This document shows, one piece after another, positions 25,677 to 35,157 of a stretch of DNA of 64,000 bases. Position numbers and translations under genes: made by a program. The notes beneath the pieces are model-generated. The model saw nothing but the letters and a program-made list of their open reading frames with translations. It did no database searches and had not been told where the DNA came from. Origin of the DNA: an uncultured Eubacteriales bacterium (lineage in GTDB: Bacteria > Bacillota > Clostridia > Christensenellales > CAG-138); contig UQWD01000004.1 in assembly GCA_900544555.1 (NCBI GenBank), positions 1 to 64,000 of the forward strand. Direction: 5' to 3'. How positions within the stretch are numbered: the first letter of the stretch is position 1; every line of letters starts with the position of its first letter.

Positions 25677-28298
25677 ATGGCCGCACAGATAACGCCTATG
25701 ATGCGCCAATATCTGGATTTAAAGGATAAGCATAGCGATTGCTTGCTTTTTTTCAGGCTGGGCGATTTTTATGAAATGTTTTTTGAAGACGCCGTAACCG
25801 CATCCAAGGAGCTGGATATCGCGTTAACGGGAAGAGACTGCGGCCTTAATGAGCGCGCCCCAATGTGCGGGGTGCCGTATCACTCGGTAGATTCTTATAT
25901 TACAAAGCTTATTGACAAGGGCTATAAAGTCGCCATATGTGAGCAGCTGACCGATCCCGCGCAATCCAAGGGTATTGTTGAACGAGGTGTTATCCGTATT
26001 ATAACGCCTGGTACGGTAATAGAAGAAAGCATGCTGGATGAAAAATCAAACAGCTATTTATGCTCGGTTCTCCTTCAAGGCAATGCGTTAGGTTTGGCTT
26101 ATTGTGATATTTCGACCGGGAGCTTTACACTTATGGAGCTGACTGGTGATAATTACGCTGAGCTTTACAACGAGCTTGCGCGTATAGCCCCTAAGGAGAT
26201 TATCGCTAACGACGCTGTTTTTCTTCAGGAAACGCTGGTAAAGCGCCTTCAGGCGAGTTATTTTACGCAGCGGTATCATCCCTGGGCTTTTGAGGAGGTT
26301 CGCGCGCGTGAAAAGCTTCAGAAGCACTTTGGCGTCTCATCACTCGCATGCTTTAACCTGGAGGACAAGGCGTTTGCAGTATGCGCGGGAGGCGCGCTTT
26401 TAGCGTACCTTGAGGAAACTCAGAAGAACGCGCTCATGCATATAAAAAAGGCGGTATTGATTGAACGGTGCGCGTTCATGCGTCTGGATGAGTCTACGCG
26501 CAGAAATCTTGAGTTGACGCATCCACTGAGCCATGGGGGGAGCAAAAAGAATACGCTCCTTTACATATTGGATAAGACCAAGACCGCTATGGGAGCCAGA
26601 TTACTGCGCTCATGGATTGACCAGCCGCTTCAAAACGCGGAGGCTGTTGAAAGGCGGTTGGATGCGGTGGACGAGCTTTTACAATCGCCCATAGCACGCG
26701 CAAGCTTGAGGGACGCACTTGGCGCGATACACGATATGGAGCGGCTGTGCAGTAAAATCGCTTATGGTACGGTTAACGCCCGGGATTGCGAATCCCTTCG
26801 CTGTTCTCTTGAAAAGCTTCCCGGTATCATTGAAACGGCGCGCAGGATGCGGGCCGAGGCGTTTGTCCAAATTGCGGGCGATATGGATGAAATGGATGAC
26901 GTTCATTCGCTTTTAGCACGCGCGATCGTTGAGAACCCTCCACTCGGGGTGAAGGACGGAGGCATTATACGAGAAGGATATAACCATGAAGTGGACTCTT
27001 TTCGCGACGCGTCAAAAAATGGCAAAGAGTGGCTTGCCCGGCTCGAAGCCGACGAGCGGGCAAAAACCGGGATAAAAAGCCTGAAGGTAGGCTATAACCG
27101 CGTGTTCGGCTATTATATTGAGGTAACTAAATCGTATCAGGGATTAGTTCCTTACTATTTTGAACGCAAGCAAACCCTGGCCAATTCAGAACGTTACATC
27201 ACGCCCAAGCTCAAAGAGCTTGAGGAAACGATACTAGGCGCGGATGAGAAGTGCATAGCGCTTGAGTACGCGCTGTTTACCGAAATAAGGGATGTTTTAT
27301 CACAATGCATACAGCGCCTGCAAACTAACGCGGCGCTTATAGCCGAGCTGGACGTATACTATGCGCTGGCCGAGGTTTCGGCCTCAAACCGCTATTGCAG
27401 GCCCCGGATAACCGAGGATGGGTTAATCAGCATAAAAGACGGGCGGCATCCCGTAGTTGAGCGGTCGATTAAGGACGGCTTTATTCCAAATGACGCCAGC
27501 CTCAACCCAAGCGATGACCGGCTTTTAATACTTACCGGGCCGAATATGGCGGGCAAAAGCACGTATATGCGCCAGGTAGCGCTCATCACCCTCATGGCGC
27601 ATATCGGCTGTTTTGTTCCGGCAAAGCGGGCTTCAATATGTATAACGGACAGGATATTTACGCGCGTAGGCGCGTCGGACAATTTGGCTTCAGGGCAGAG
27701 TACGTTCATGGTGGAAATGAGCGAGATGGCGAACATCCTCCATAATGCCACGTCCAACAGCCTGCTGATACTTGATGAAATCGGCCGGGGAACCAGCACA
27801 TTTGACGGGCTGAGCATTGCGTGGGCGGTACTGGAGCATATCGCTTCACCCGCTACTTGCGGCGCAAAAACCCTTTTTGCCACGCACTACCATGAGTTAA
27901 CTGAGCTGGAGGGAAAGCTGCCCGGCGTAAAGAACTACCGCATATCGGTAAAGGAGGTAGGCGACGATATCATATTTCTGCGAAAAATCGTGCGAGGCGG
28001 CGCGGATAAAAGCTTTGGCATTCAGGTGGCGCGCTTGGCTGGGTTGCCTGCGGAAGTCATTCAACGGGCGAAAGCGATCTTGCATGACTTAGAATCGGCG
28101 GATATTAATCACAGCCTAGTTCAAACCATAAACGGCTTCCCGGATGAACCGGCCGCGCCCGAACAAATTACCCTTTTCGGCACAACGCGTCCGGACGACG
28201 TTATGCATGAGCTTTCAGAGTTGGATGTAAACGCGTTTACGCCCGTGGAGGCGCTCAACAAACTATATGATTTGCATATAAGGGCAAAATTGAGGTAA
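25677..28298 (+). CDS. mutS: DNA mismatch repair protein MutS
   Basis: 873 aa. Mismatch-recognition domain I with the GDFYEMFFEDA motif (Phe and Glu that contact the mismatch), connector, lever and clamp domains, then the ATPase with Walker A GPNMAGKSTYMRQ and signature DEIGRGTSTFDG. Forms an operon with mutL, 6 nt apart. Confidence 0.97.
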   Translation: MAAQITPMMRQYLDLKDKHSDCLLFFRLGDFYEMFFEDAVTASKELDIALTGRDCGLNERAPMCGVPYHSVDSYITKLIDKGYKVAICEQLTDPAQSKGIVERGVIRIITPGTVIEESMLDEKSNSYLCSVLLQGNALGLAYCDISTGSFTLMELTGDNYAELYNELARIAPKEIIANDAVFLQETLVKRLQASYFTQRYHPWAFEEVRAREKLQKHFGVSSLACFNLEDKAFAVCAGGALLAYLEETQKNALMHIKKAVLIERCAFMRLDESTRRNLELTHPLSHGGSKKNTLLYILDKTKTAMGARLLRSWIDQPLQNAEAVERRLDAVDELLQSPIARASLRDALGAIHDMERLCSKIAYGTVNARDCESLRCSLEKLPGIIETARRMRAEAFVQIAGDMDEMDDVHSLLARAIVENPPLGVKDGGIIREGYNHEVDSFRDASKNGKEWLARLEADERAKTGIKSLKVGYNRVFGYYIEVTKSYQGLVPYYFERKQTLANSERYITPKLKELEETILGADEKCIALEYALFTEIRDVLSQCIQRLQTNAALIAELDVYYALAEVSASNRYCRPRITEDGLISIKDGRHPVVERSIKDGFIPNDASLNPSDDRLLILTGPNMAGKSTYMRQVALITLMAHIGCFVPAKRASICITDRIFTRVGASDNLASGQSTFMVEMSEMANILHNATSNSLLILDEIGRGTSTFDGLSIAWAVLEHIASPATCGAKTLFATHYHELTELEGKLPGVKNYRISVKEVGDDIIFLRKIVRGGADKSFGIQVARLAGLPAEVIQRAKAILHDLESADINHSLVQTINGFPDEPAAPEQITLFGTTRPDDVMHELSELDVNAFTPVEALNKLYDLHIRAKLR

Positions 28299-28304
28299 AT
28301 ATCC

Positions 28305-30272
28305 ATGAGCCGAATAGTTGTGTTAGATCCGCATGTATCCAATCAGATAGCGGCGGGTGAGGTCGTAGAACGCCCGTCGTCAGTAGCAAAGGAGCTCATT
28401 GAGAACGCGGTTGACGCCGGCAGCACTGCGATAACGATAGAGACAGCCGGCGGAGGGATGGACTATATCCGCGTAACGGACAACGGCAGGGGGATTGAAG
28501 CGGAAGATTTCGCACTCGCCTTTAAACGACACGCGACAAGCAAGCTTTCAAAAGCTGAAGATCTCAGCCGCATAGAAACGCTCGGCTTTCGGGGCGAGGC
28601 GCTCGCGTCCATCGCTTCGGTATCGCATGTAAAAGCAAAGTCAAGGATTGCTGAGGCGGAGATGGGCGCCTATCTATGTATTGAGGGCGGCGAAATCATT
28701 GATGAAAAACCTTTTGGATGCGTCGAGGGGACGACGATTGAGGTGTCTAACCTGTTTTACAACGTACCCGCAAGGCTTAAGTTTCTTAAAAGCCCGCGAA
28801 CGGAGGCCGGCTATATAGCGGATTATGTTTCGAGAATGATTATGGCACGCCCGGATATCGCGTTTAAGCTGGTTAATAATGGAAAAAGCATTTATCAAAG
28901 CTATGGCGGCAACAATCTGCTCGACGCCGTATTTTGCGTTTACGGGGCGGAAATCACCGAGCATCTTAATGAGGCCAGGTTTGAAGACGGGTATGTTCGT
29001 ATTTCCGGCTATGTCGGGGATGATAAGATCTCCCGGCCGAACCGCCAGCAGCAATCCCTGTATGTCAACGGCCGCTACATACGCTCCGCTAAAGCGTCAT
29101 ATGCGGTGCACAGAGCGTATGACACTCGCCTTATGGCCGGGCGTTTTCCATTCTTCGTATTGCGGATGAACATCTCCAGCCAGGAAATTGATGTTAACGT
29201 TCACCCAAACAAGATGGAGCTTCGATTCAAAAATGAAGAGCGTGTCGCCCGTTCGTTAACCATGGCGGCCGGTGTAGCGTTGGATAAGTATGTTATCCCT
29301 TCAATTAAAGCGGCGCAGGTGAGAAGCGAAAAGGATGTTCTAAGCGAAGCCGCAAAAGAAGCCGGAATAAACCGGGATAGCGTCGGCGAAACTCGTACGG
29401 ATCTTAGCTCGTTTCGGATGAAACATGTAGGGGAAGGAAGCTGGCGCGATAAAATGAGAGGGCAATTACCCTTCAGCCGTACGCCCGAGGAGAATGCGGT
29501 GTTGCATGATACGGGCGGGCATGCGGCCGTATCATGCCCCGGCTTTATGCCCGGCCAAAAGCCCGAATTCAAAAACAGCGAACAGGAAAGCCGTCAAGAT
29601 ACCGGCCTTCCCGAATCTTTGGTGAGCAACAGCGATTCTACCCCTGAGAAAAATACTTTAAAGGCCGGCGCACATCCAGGCGTCCAGGTGGACTTTGCGC
29701 AAAAGCCATACGTATTGCTCGGGCAAGCGTTTAATTCCTATTGGGTTGTTCAGCAGGATGATAATATCTTTTTTATCGATCAGCACGCCGCTCATGAACG
29801 CAAGCTTTTTGAGCAATATTATCATAAGGATCAAAAACCGGCTTCTCAGTTTCTGCTCTCCCCGGAAGTTGTTAAGCTAACAGCGGTTGATTATCAGGTT
29901 TTTAGCGATAACCAATCATATTTTGAAGAGATGGGCTTTGAGATTGAGCCGTTCGGCCCGCTTACTGTAAGCGTGCGCGCGGTACCATACATTTTCGGCG
30001 GGCCGGAGAGTGTTGGATTCCTCAGCGATGTGCTGTCCATGCTTGGTAAAGATGGTAAAGCGGGAACCGCTGATTTAAAACGGAGCATTATCATCCGCAC
30101 GGCATGCAAACATGCGGTTAAAGCGGGAATGCCCATGAGCTGTGAAGAAATTCAGGAGCTTCTTAAAAGCTTCCATGAAAACGGCACTCCGTTAACATGC
30201 CCGCACGGCCGTCCCGTGATGATACGCATGAGCAGGTTGGAGCTCGAAAAACTGTTTAAAAGGGTGCTTTAG
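28305..30272 (+). CDS. mutL: DNA mismatch repair protein MutL
   Basis: 655 aa. GHKL ATPase N-terminus (ENAVDAG, DNGRGI, GFRGEALASI), a variable linker (about 345-440), and a C-terminal dimerisation/endonuclease domain with DQHAAHERKLFE, the metal motif of nicking MutL proteins, and CPHGRP near the end. The endonuclease motif is intact, as expected in an organism without MutH. Confidence 0.96.
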   Translation: MSRIVVLDPHVSNQIAAGEVVERPSSVAKELIENAVDAGSTAITIETAGGGMDYIRVTDNGRGIEAEDFALAFKRHATSKLSKAEDLSRIETLGFRGEALASIASVSHVKAKSRIAEAEMGAYLCIEGGEIIDEKPFGCVEGTTIEVSNLFYNVPARLKFLKSPRTEAGYIADYVSRMIMARPDIAFKLVNNGKSIYQSYGGNNLLDAVFCVYGAEITEHLNEARFEDGYVRISGYVGDDKISRPNRQQQSLYVNGRYIRSAKASYAVHRAYDTRLMAGRFPFFVLRMNISSQEIDVNVHPNKMELRFKNEERVARSLTMAAGVALDKYVIPSIKAAQVRSEKDVLSEAAKEAGINRDSVGETRTDLSSFRMKHVGEGSWRDKMRGQLPFSRTPEENAVLHDTGGHAAVSCPGFMPGQKPEFKNSEQESRQDTGLPESLVSNSDSTPEKNTLKAGAHPGVQVDFAQKPYVLLGQAFNSYWVVQQDDNIFFIDQHAAHERKLFEQYYHKDQKPASQFLLSPEVVKLTAVDYQVFSDNQSYFEEMGFEIEPFGPLTVSVRAVPYIFGGPESVGFLSDVLSMLGKDGKAGTADLKRSIIIRTACKHAVKAGMPMSCEEIQELLKSFHENGTPLTCPHGRPVMIRMSRLELEKLFKRVL

Positions 30273-30274
30273 GT

Positions 30275-31240
30275 ATGAATAAGCAGACCGTACTATTTAT
30301 CGTTGGCCCAACGGCAACGGGGAAAACCGCGCTTGCCGTAGAAGTGGCAAAGCGTTATAATACACAGATTGTTTCCGCGGACTCCATGCAGATCTATCGC
30401 AGAATGGATATTGGTACGGCTAAGCCTACGCTCGGTGAGCGCCAAGGTATACCGCATCATATGATAGATATTCTCGATCCATGCCGAGACGCTTTCAGCG
30501 TCGCGGAGTATCAATCGCTCGCTAGAGAAGCCATTGACAACATTTTGGCGGTTCACAGACTACCTATCGTGGCCGGAGGAACAGGGCTTTATATTAACGC
30601 GCTTACATATCCTATGTCCTTTACATCCGTAGCGGCGGATTCCAGCATAAGAGCCAAACTGGAAGCGCAATATGAGGATGATCCCGACGCGGTTTTTAAG
30701 GAACTAGAGGCTTCGGATCCCGTAACGGCGAAGCGGCTGCATCCTAACGACAAAAAGCGAATAGTGCGTGCGCTTGAGGTTTTTATCCAAACGGGCAAGC
30801 CTTTCTCAACGTTTGGCGAAGGGTTTACAAATATGGACGGCGCAAAAATCCCGTACCGCCCACTCATGTTCGGATTAAATATGCCGAGGGAGGAGCTTTA
30901 TTCGCGTATTAACCGGCGTGTTGAAATGATGATGGAAGCCGGATTGCTTGAAGAGGTAAAAGCTCTCGAAAGAGCTGGCTGCACGATGGAAACGTCGGCA
31001 ATGCAGGGAATCGGTTATAGGCAGCTTCTACAATATTTGGCCGGTGAGATTACCCTTGAGGATGCGTTGAATTGCATTAAGATGGAGAGCAGGCGGTATG
31101 CTAAGCGGCAGATAACCTGGTTTAAGCGGGATAAACGGATACGATGGCTTGACGTAACGCACTATAAAAACAACGGCTCGATAGCCGATGATATTATCCG
31201 AATCATACGGGAAAGCGGGGAAGGGGAAAGCGCGGAATGA
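30275..31240 (+). CDS. miaA: tRNA dimethylallyltransferase
   Basis: 321 aa. P-loop GPTATGKTALAVEVAK at the N-terminus, SADSMQIYRRMDIGTAKP, and GGTGLYINALTY. It adds the dimethylallyl group to A37 of tRNAs reading UNN codons; MiaB completes the modification. Stop overlaps hfq by 4 nt. Confidence 0.95.
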   Translation: MNKQTVLFIVGPTATGKTALAVEVAKRYNTQIVSADSMQIYRRMDIGTAKPTLGERQGIPHHMIDILDPCRDAFSVAEYQSLAREAIDNILAVHRLPIVAGGTGLYINALTYPMSFTSVAADSSIRAKLEAQYEDDPDAVFKELEASDPVTAKRLHPNDKKRIVRALEVFIQTGKPFSTFGEGFTNMDGAKIPYRPLMFGLNMPREELYSRINRRVEMMMEAGLLEEVKALERAGCTMETSAMQGIGYRQLLQYLAGEITLEDALNCIKMESRRYAKRQITWFKRDKRIRWLDVTHYKNNGSIADDIIRIIRESGEGESAE

Positions 31241-31485
31241 AACAACATTTAAATTTTCAGGATATGTTCTTTAAAAAACTGAGAAACGGGAAGATACCAG
31301 CCGTAATACACGTTATGAATGGTTATCAGATTAACAATGCTTTGATTACGGCATATGATAATTTCACCATCCTTATTGAAACGGGCGAAAGGCAAATGCT
31401 GATTTATAAGCACGCTATATCCTCCATTACGCCGTTAACGAATCTGGATTTTAAGCAGGAGGAAAACGCGGATGAGTGCCGATAA
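31237..31485 (+). CDS. hfq: RNA chaperone Hfq
   Basis: 82 aa with Sm1 (INNALITAYDNFTILIE) and Sm2 (MLIYKHAISSITP) motifs; the usual YKHAI core is present. miaA-hfq is a conserved pair. Forms hexameric rings that bind sRNA and mRNA. Its 3' end overlaps the next gene by 14 nt. Confidence 0.95.
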   Translation: MKQHLNFQDMFFKKLRNGKIPAVIHVMNGYQINNALITAYDNFTILIETGERQMLIYKHAISSITPLTNLDFKQEENADECR

Positions 31486-32746
31486 CGCTTTAATCAGTCT
31501 GAACCTATCCAGAGATTCGATTAACGAAGTTTCCTTGGCGGAGGCGGAAGTTGCCCAAGTTCACGCAAATATTGAACGTATTGAGTTGAATAATCAGGCG
31601 AGGGTGCTTGCTTCATTTCAGAAGGAGGGCGTCGCGCTGAGGCATTTTTCTCCCACTAATGGTTACGGATACGACGATATTGGACGGGACGCGCTCGATC
31701 GCGTGTTCGCCCACGCGCTCCAAAGTGAGGATGCGCTTGTTAGGCCGCAGATAACTTCCGGCACGCACGCGATTTATTTAGCGCTTAGCGGCTTATTAAC
31801 TCCGGGAGATATCATGCTTTCCGTAACCGGCAAGCCGTACGATACCCTGGAGGAAGCCATCGGCATATCCGGGACGGCGCCGAACTCATTATCATCGCAG
31901 GGCGTGCAATATCGCCAGATCGATCTGAACGATAAAGGTGAAATAGACCTTGATTCCGTATCAAAAGCGCTATGCGGTCGTGTTCGCGTTATATACATAC
32001 AGCGTTCGCGCGGTTATAGCTGGCGCAACGCGCTCGCGCCTGACAAGGTTCAGCCCGTGGCCGAGCTTGCTCACCATTTTTCACCTCAGGCCGTTGTGGT
32101 GGTTGATAACTGTTACGGAGAGTTCACATGCATTGACGAACCTACGGTTTATGGCGCGGATATCTTGGCCGGCTCGCTTATAAAAAACCCGGGGGGAGGC
32201 TTAAGCCCTACCGGCGGATATATCGCGGGCAAAGCGGAATTGATAGATAGGATCGCGCAGCGCATGACCGTTCCCGGCTGCGGGCGCGAGGTCGGTTCAT
32301 ATATAGGCGGTTACGGAACCTTTTATCAAGGCCTTTTCTTAGCGCCGCATACGGTAGCGCAAAGCCTCAAAACCGCCGTCCTTTTCGCTCGCCTGTTTGA
32401 AAGAAGGGGAATGGAGACGCTGCCGGGAAGCTCAGACATGCGCTCGGACATTATACAGTCCCTCCGCTTCAATACCGCTGAGGAACTGATTGCGTTTTGC
32501 AGAAGTATTCAAAGCGTTTCGCCGGTGGATAGCAATGCGGTGCCGGAACCCTGGAACATGCCCGGGTACCGCCATCAAGTTATCATGGCGGCAGGCGCTT
32601 TTGTTCAGGGCTCATCGATAGAGCTTAGTGCGGACGCGCCTCTTGTTAAGCCTTATACCGCCTATATACAGGGCGGGCTGACGTATGGGCACGGTAAAAT
32701 TGCGGCCATGCATGTTCTTGACAGCATGAAGGCTTTCGCTCAATAG
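31472..32746 (+). CDS. Methionine gamma-lyase-type PLP enzyme (aluminium-resistance family)
   Basis: 424 aa fold-type I PLP enzyme. The PLP lysine is likely in GSLIKNPGGGLSPTGGYIAG. ITSGTHAIYLALSGLLTPGD forms the cofactor phosphate pocket and VVVDNCYGEF holds the ring Asp. This YnbB-like family sits next to hfq in many Firmicutes and is annotated as methionine gamma-lyase family or aluminium resistance; its true substrate is not settled. It starts inside the 3' end of hfq after AGGAGG. Its stop overlaps the end of the convergent lexA by 7 nt. Confidence 0.88.
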   Translation: MSADNALISLNLSRDSINEVSLAEAEVAQVHANIERIELNNQARVLASFQKEGVALRHFSPTNGYGYDDIGRDALDRVFAHALQSEDALVRPQITSGTHAIYLALSGLLTPGDIMLSVTGKPYDTLEEAIGISGTAPNSLSSQGVQYRQIDLNDKGEIDLDSVSKALCGRVRVIYIQRSRGYSWRNALAPDKVQPVAELAHHFSPQAVVVVDNCYGEFTCIDEPTVYGADILAGSLIKNPGGGLSPTGGYIAGKAELIDRIAQRMTVPGCGREVGSYIGGYGTFYQGLFLAPHTVAQSLKTAVLFARLFERRGMETLPGSSDMRSDIIQSLRFNTAEELIAFCRSIQSVSPVDSNAVPEPWNMPGYRHQVIMAAGAFVQGSSIELSADAPLVKPYTAYIQGGLTYGHGKIAAMHVLDSMKAFAQ

Positions 32747-33354
32747 CGCCTGATTAGTCCGATCACCTTGCCAATGATGACAACATCCTCATAACGGGCG
32801 TAAATCGGCTCCATGGCGGCGTTTTCCGGCTGTAGGCGTATACGCTCTTTTTCCTTAAACATGCGTTTAACGGTCACAGTATCCCCCTGAATACGCGCTA
32901 CAACAATATCGCCGTTTTCAGATGCAACAGCGTTGTGTACAATGATCATATCCCCGGCATAAATACCGGCGTCTATCATGCTCTCGCCCTCTACTCTTAG
33001 CATAAAAACCTCATGCTCCGTGCCCCCGTGAAGCCAGGAGGAGGGCAGGCTGAACGCTTCTTCAACCATTTCCAGCGCGTAAACCGGATTACCCGCCGCC
33101 ACGCTGCCGATAAGCGGAACAGCCTGCGTTTCAGCAGCAATGGCATGTGGCAGCGATATAGAACGCTGTTTTGCGCGGTCCATCAGGATATAGCCCTTGC
33201 GTTCAAGCGCTTTAAGATGCATATGAACGGTGGAGGTGGATTTTAGCCCAACCGCAGCGCATATTTCACGTACAGTAGGAGGGATTGATTTTTGTTTTAT
33301 AAAAGCTTTTATAAAATCTAAAACTGCCTGCTGGGACTTGCCTAATGTTTCCAT
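32740..33354 (-). CDS. lexA: SOS repressor LexA
   Basis: 204 aa. Winged-helix N-terminus (VREICAAVGLKSTSTVHMHLKALERKGYI), self-cleavage Ala-Gly in SVAAGNPVYA, catalytic Ser in GESMIDAG and Lys in TVKRMF. Start chosen at ATG METLGKSQ with AGGAG 11 nt upstream; an ATG three codons earlier is only 2 nt from that site. The frame stays open far upstream, but that stretch covers the operator region and is not coding. Autoregulated through the SOS box that overlaps its -35. Confidence 0.95.
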   Translation of the reverse strand: METLGKSQQAVLDFIKAFIKQKSIPPTVREICAAVGLKSTSTVHMHLKALERKGYILMDRAKQRSISLPHAIAAETQAVPLIGSVAAGNPVYALEMVEEAFSLPSSWLHGGTEHEVFMLRVEGESMIDAGIYAGDMIIVHNAVASENGDIVVARIQGDTVTVKRMFKEKERIRLQPENAAMEPIYARYEDVVIIGKVIGLIRRY

Positions 33355-33393
33355 AGCCTGCATAACTCCTGTTTCGTTAATTGTGGTATAATA

Positions 33394-33422
33394 AGTGTAG
33401 CATATTACGGGCAGATGTGCAA
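33394..33422 (-). promoter_or_regulatory. Promoter of lexA
   Basis: On the minus strand TTGCAC, 17-nt spacer, TACACT. The -35 overlaps the LexA box, so LexA would block its own transcription. Confidence 0.6.
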
Positions 33423-33433
33423 ACGCTTGTTCG
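33420..33433. promoter_or_regulatory. LexA (SOS) box
   Basis: CGAACAAGCGTTTG on the minus strand fits the B. subtilis-type consensus CGAACRNRYGTTYG at every position. It lies between lexA and the divergent Cys-cluster gene and may control both. Confidence 0.85.
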
Positions 33434-33462
33434 TAATGGTGAGTAAACCCGAGGTGAAGAAA

Positions 33463-33834
33463 ATGGAAACACGCGTATGCGTGCTCAATGAGGCAAAAAT
33501 CTGCGATAATTGCGGTGAGTGCGACCGCTGCGACCTGGATCCGGCTAAAATATGCGATAATTGCTGCAAATGTATCACAAATGAAGAGGGCGGCTATCAT
33601 AAGGTTCCGCTTTCCGACTTGAAAGAAGTTGAGTCTGGCATTGATACGCAGCAGCTTGAAGGCGGATGGGCTTTTGACGATTGGGAATACGACGGAGAAG
33701 GGGAGGGGGAGTGTGACGAGCGATCTTTTGAAATGGATATACCTCTCCCCGATAAGGCGCTGATCGACGAATGGGAAAGGCGTTTGGCTCAGGCCGCTCA
33801 AAAAGACGCCGAGCCGCCTAACCTGTTTGATTAG
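33463..33834 (+). CDS. Cys-cluster protein divergent from lexA, function unknown
   Basis: 123 aa from an ATG with GAGGTGA 5 nt upstream; an open extension upstream covers the SOS box and is rejected. The N-terminal third has two Cys clusters, CDNCGECDRC and CDNCCKC, separated by DLDPAKI, able to hold zinc or an Fe-S cluster. The rest is acidic, with an EGEGECDE run. I recall similar proteins beside lexA in other Firmicutes, but no function is known to me. Its position next to a LexA box makes SOS control plausible. Confidence 0.75.
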   Translation: METRVCVLNEAKICDNCGECDRCDLDPAKICDNCCKCITNEEGGYHKVPLSDLKEVESGIDTQQLEGGWAFDDWEYDGEGEGECDERSFEMDIPLPDKALIDEWERRLAQAAQKDAEPPNLFD

Positions 33835-33867
33835 CAGGTGTTTTCGCGCCCATAGTATATGCGCGAT

Positions 33868-34992
33868 TCATGCGCCATCCGTTTGGCATGGCTGTTCAGA
33901 TTTTTCTGGTTTTTCTGGTTGGCCGGAATTAGTTATGCGCTCATCATCTTCCCGCAGCTTGATTACTTTTGCCGCAAGCCGGCGGCGATCCTCAGAGATG
34001 GCCGCGTAATGCTTTCTGGTTGTGTTAACGTCCTTATGGCCAAGCACATCCGCTACAAGATAAATATCCCCTGTTTCCCGATAAAGCATCGTACCGTATG
34101 TACTTCTAAGCTTATGCGGGGTTATGGTTTTTAGCGGGGCTGCGAGCGCAGCATACTTCTTTACCAGGTTTTCAACGGCGCGCACTGATATGCGCTTCCT
34201 TTGAATCGATAGGAATAAGGCGGCCTCATGGCCTGGTAACGAGGTAATCGCTTCCCGCTCCTTCATATAATTGAGCAATGCGCTGCGGGTTTCGGCTCCA
34301 AACGCTAAAATATCCTGATTTCCCCCCTTGCGCGTAATGCAAAATTCATCCGCCATAAAGTTGACATCTTCCAGATTTACTCCGACCAACTCGCTGATTC
34401 TTATACCTGTACCGAGAAAAAGCGTTAGTATCGCCACATCGCGAAGCCTAGTATATTGATGGTACTTTTTCTGGCCCGCGCTGAGGCTCCCGCCGTCCTG
34501 AGCGGTATCGAGAAGCCGCGCTATCTCGTCGGGTTCCAGGCGAATAATATTTTTTTGATGTATTTTAGGCAGATCAACAAGTGCGGGAGGCGTGTTGTTT
34601 AACATCCCCTTTTTATAAAAGTATTTATAGAAAGAGCGTAGGGTCGCGAGCTTCCGCGCTTTAGCCCGTTCTTTATTTATGGTTTCCTTATCGCCGTGAA
34701 TATAGTATGTAACGTACTCAATAAACAATTCAAAATCCACAATTTTAAGAGCATCAAGTTGTTCAAGCGTTATTGAGCGAATATCCGAATTAAGGCCGGC
34801 AAAAGCGCCGTCGCTTACTAAAAATTGAAAAAAGGTACGTAAATCCACAGCATAGCCGTATCTGGTTAAAACGGACGTGTTATTTTCAATGCCACGCATA
34901 AATTCGCCACAGTACGGAGGAAGCTGTTTTAGAAGCTCCCGAAGCTTGGTTAAATATTGTTTATGTTTAAGTTCATAATAGTTTTCATCCAT
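33868..34992 (-). CDS. Tyrosine recombinase (XerC/XerD-like)
   Basis: 374 aa. N-terminal SAM-like core-binding domain (residues about 20-140) and C-terminal catalytic domain (about 165-355) with the full set: Arg in GTGIRISEL, Lys in ITRKGGNQ, HKLRSTYG (H-x2-R), GHKDVNTTRKHYA (His and nucleophile Tyr). A Lys/Glu/Pro-rich tail follows. Start uncertain: AAAGGAG is 16 nt before the chosen ATG. No integration module, att sites or phage genes adjoin it, so it may be a chromosomal Xer-type protein rather than an element integrase. Confidence 0.85.
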   Translation of the reverse strand: MDENYYELKHKQYLTKLRELLKQLPPYCGEFMRGIENNTSVLTRYGYAVDLRTFFQFLVSDGAFAGLNSDIRSITLEQLDALKIVDFELFIEYVTYYIHGDKETINKERAKARKLATLRSFYKYFYKKGMLNNTPPALVDLPKIHQKNIIRLEPDEIARLLDTAQDGGSLSAGQKKYHQYTRLRDVAILTLFLGTGIRISELVGVNLEDVNFMADEFCITRKGGNQDILAFGAETRSALLNYMKEREAITSLPGHEAALFLSIQRKRISVRAVENLVKKYAALAAPLKTITPHKLRSTYGTMLYRETGDIYLVADVLGHKDVNTTRKHYAAISEDRRRLAAKVIKLREDDERITNSGQPEKPEKSEQPCQTDGA

Positions 34993-35103
34993 AAGATAAA
35001 CAATAATTCTCCTTTCATACATGCATAATAGAGGGAGTAAGTACTCAGCAGATCGTCATTAATACAACAAATTGTAAAAGCTCGATAATCCAAACGAGAA
35101 TTC

Positions 35104-35143
35104 CACAACACTTCGTTAAAGACAAGTTTAACGAAGTGTTGTG
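35104..35143. terminator. Perfect 17-bp inverted repeat between rnhA and the recombinase
   Basis: Arms CACAACACTTCGTTAAA and TTTAACGAAGTGTTGTG with loop GACAAG. Very stable as RNA and placed just after the rnhA stop, so it probably ends that transcript, although no T-run follows. It could instead be a recombinase binding site. Confidence 0.5.
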
Positions 35144-35157
35144 CATGGTTTTATTAA

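Noticed and set aside
33355..33801. N-terminal extension of lexA
   Set aside because: It would cross the lexA promoter, SOS box and the divergent gene; the internal ATG gives the normal LexA length.
33868..34992. Integrated prophage or ICE around the tyrosine recombinase and tRNA-Trp
   Set aside because: No structural, relaxase or replication genes and no att duplication of the tRNA 3' end were seen; the neighbours are housekeeping genes.
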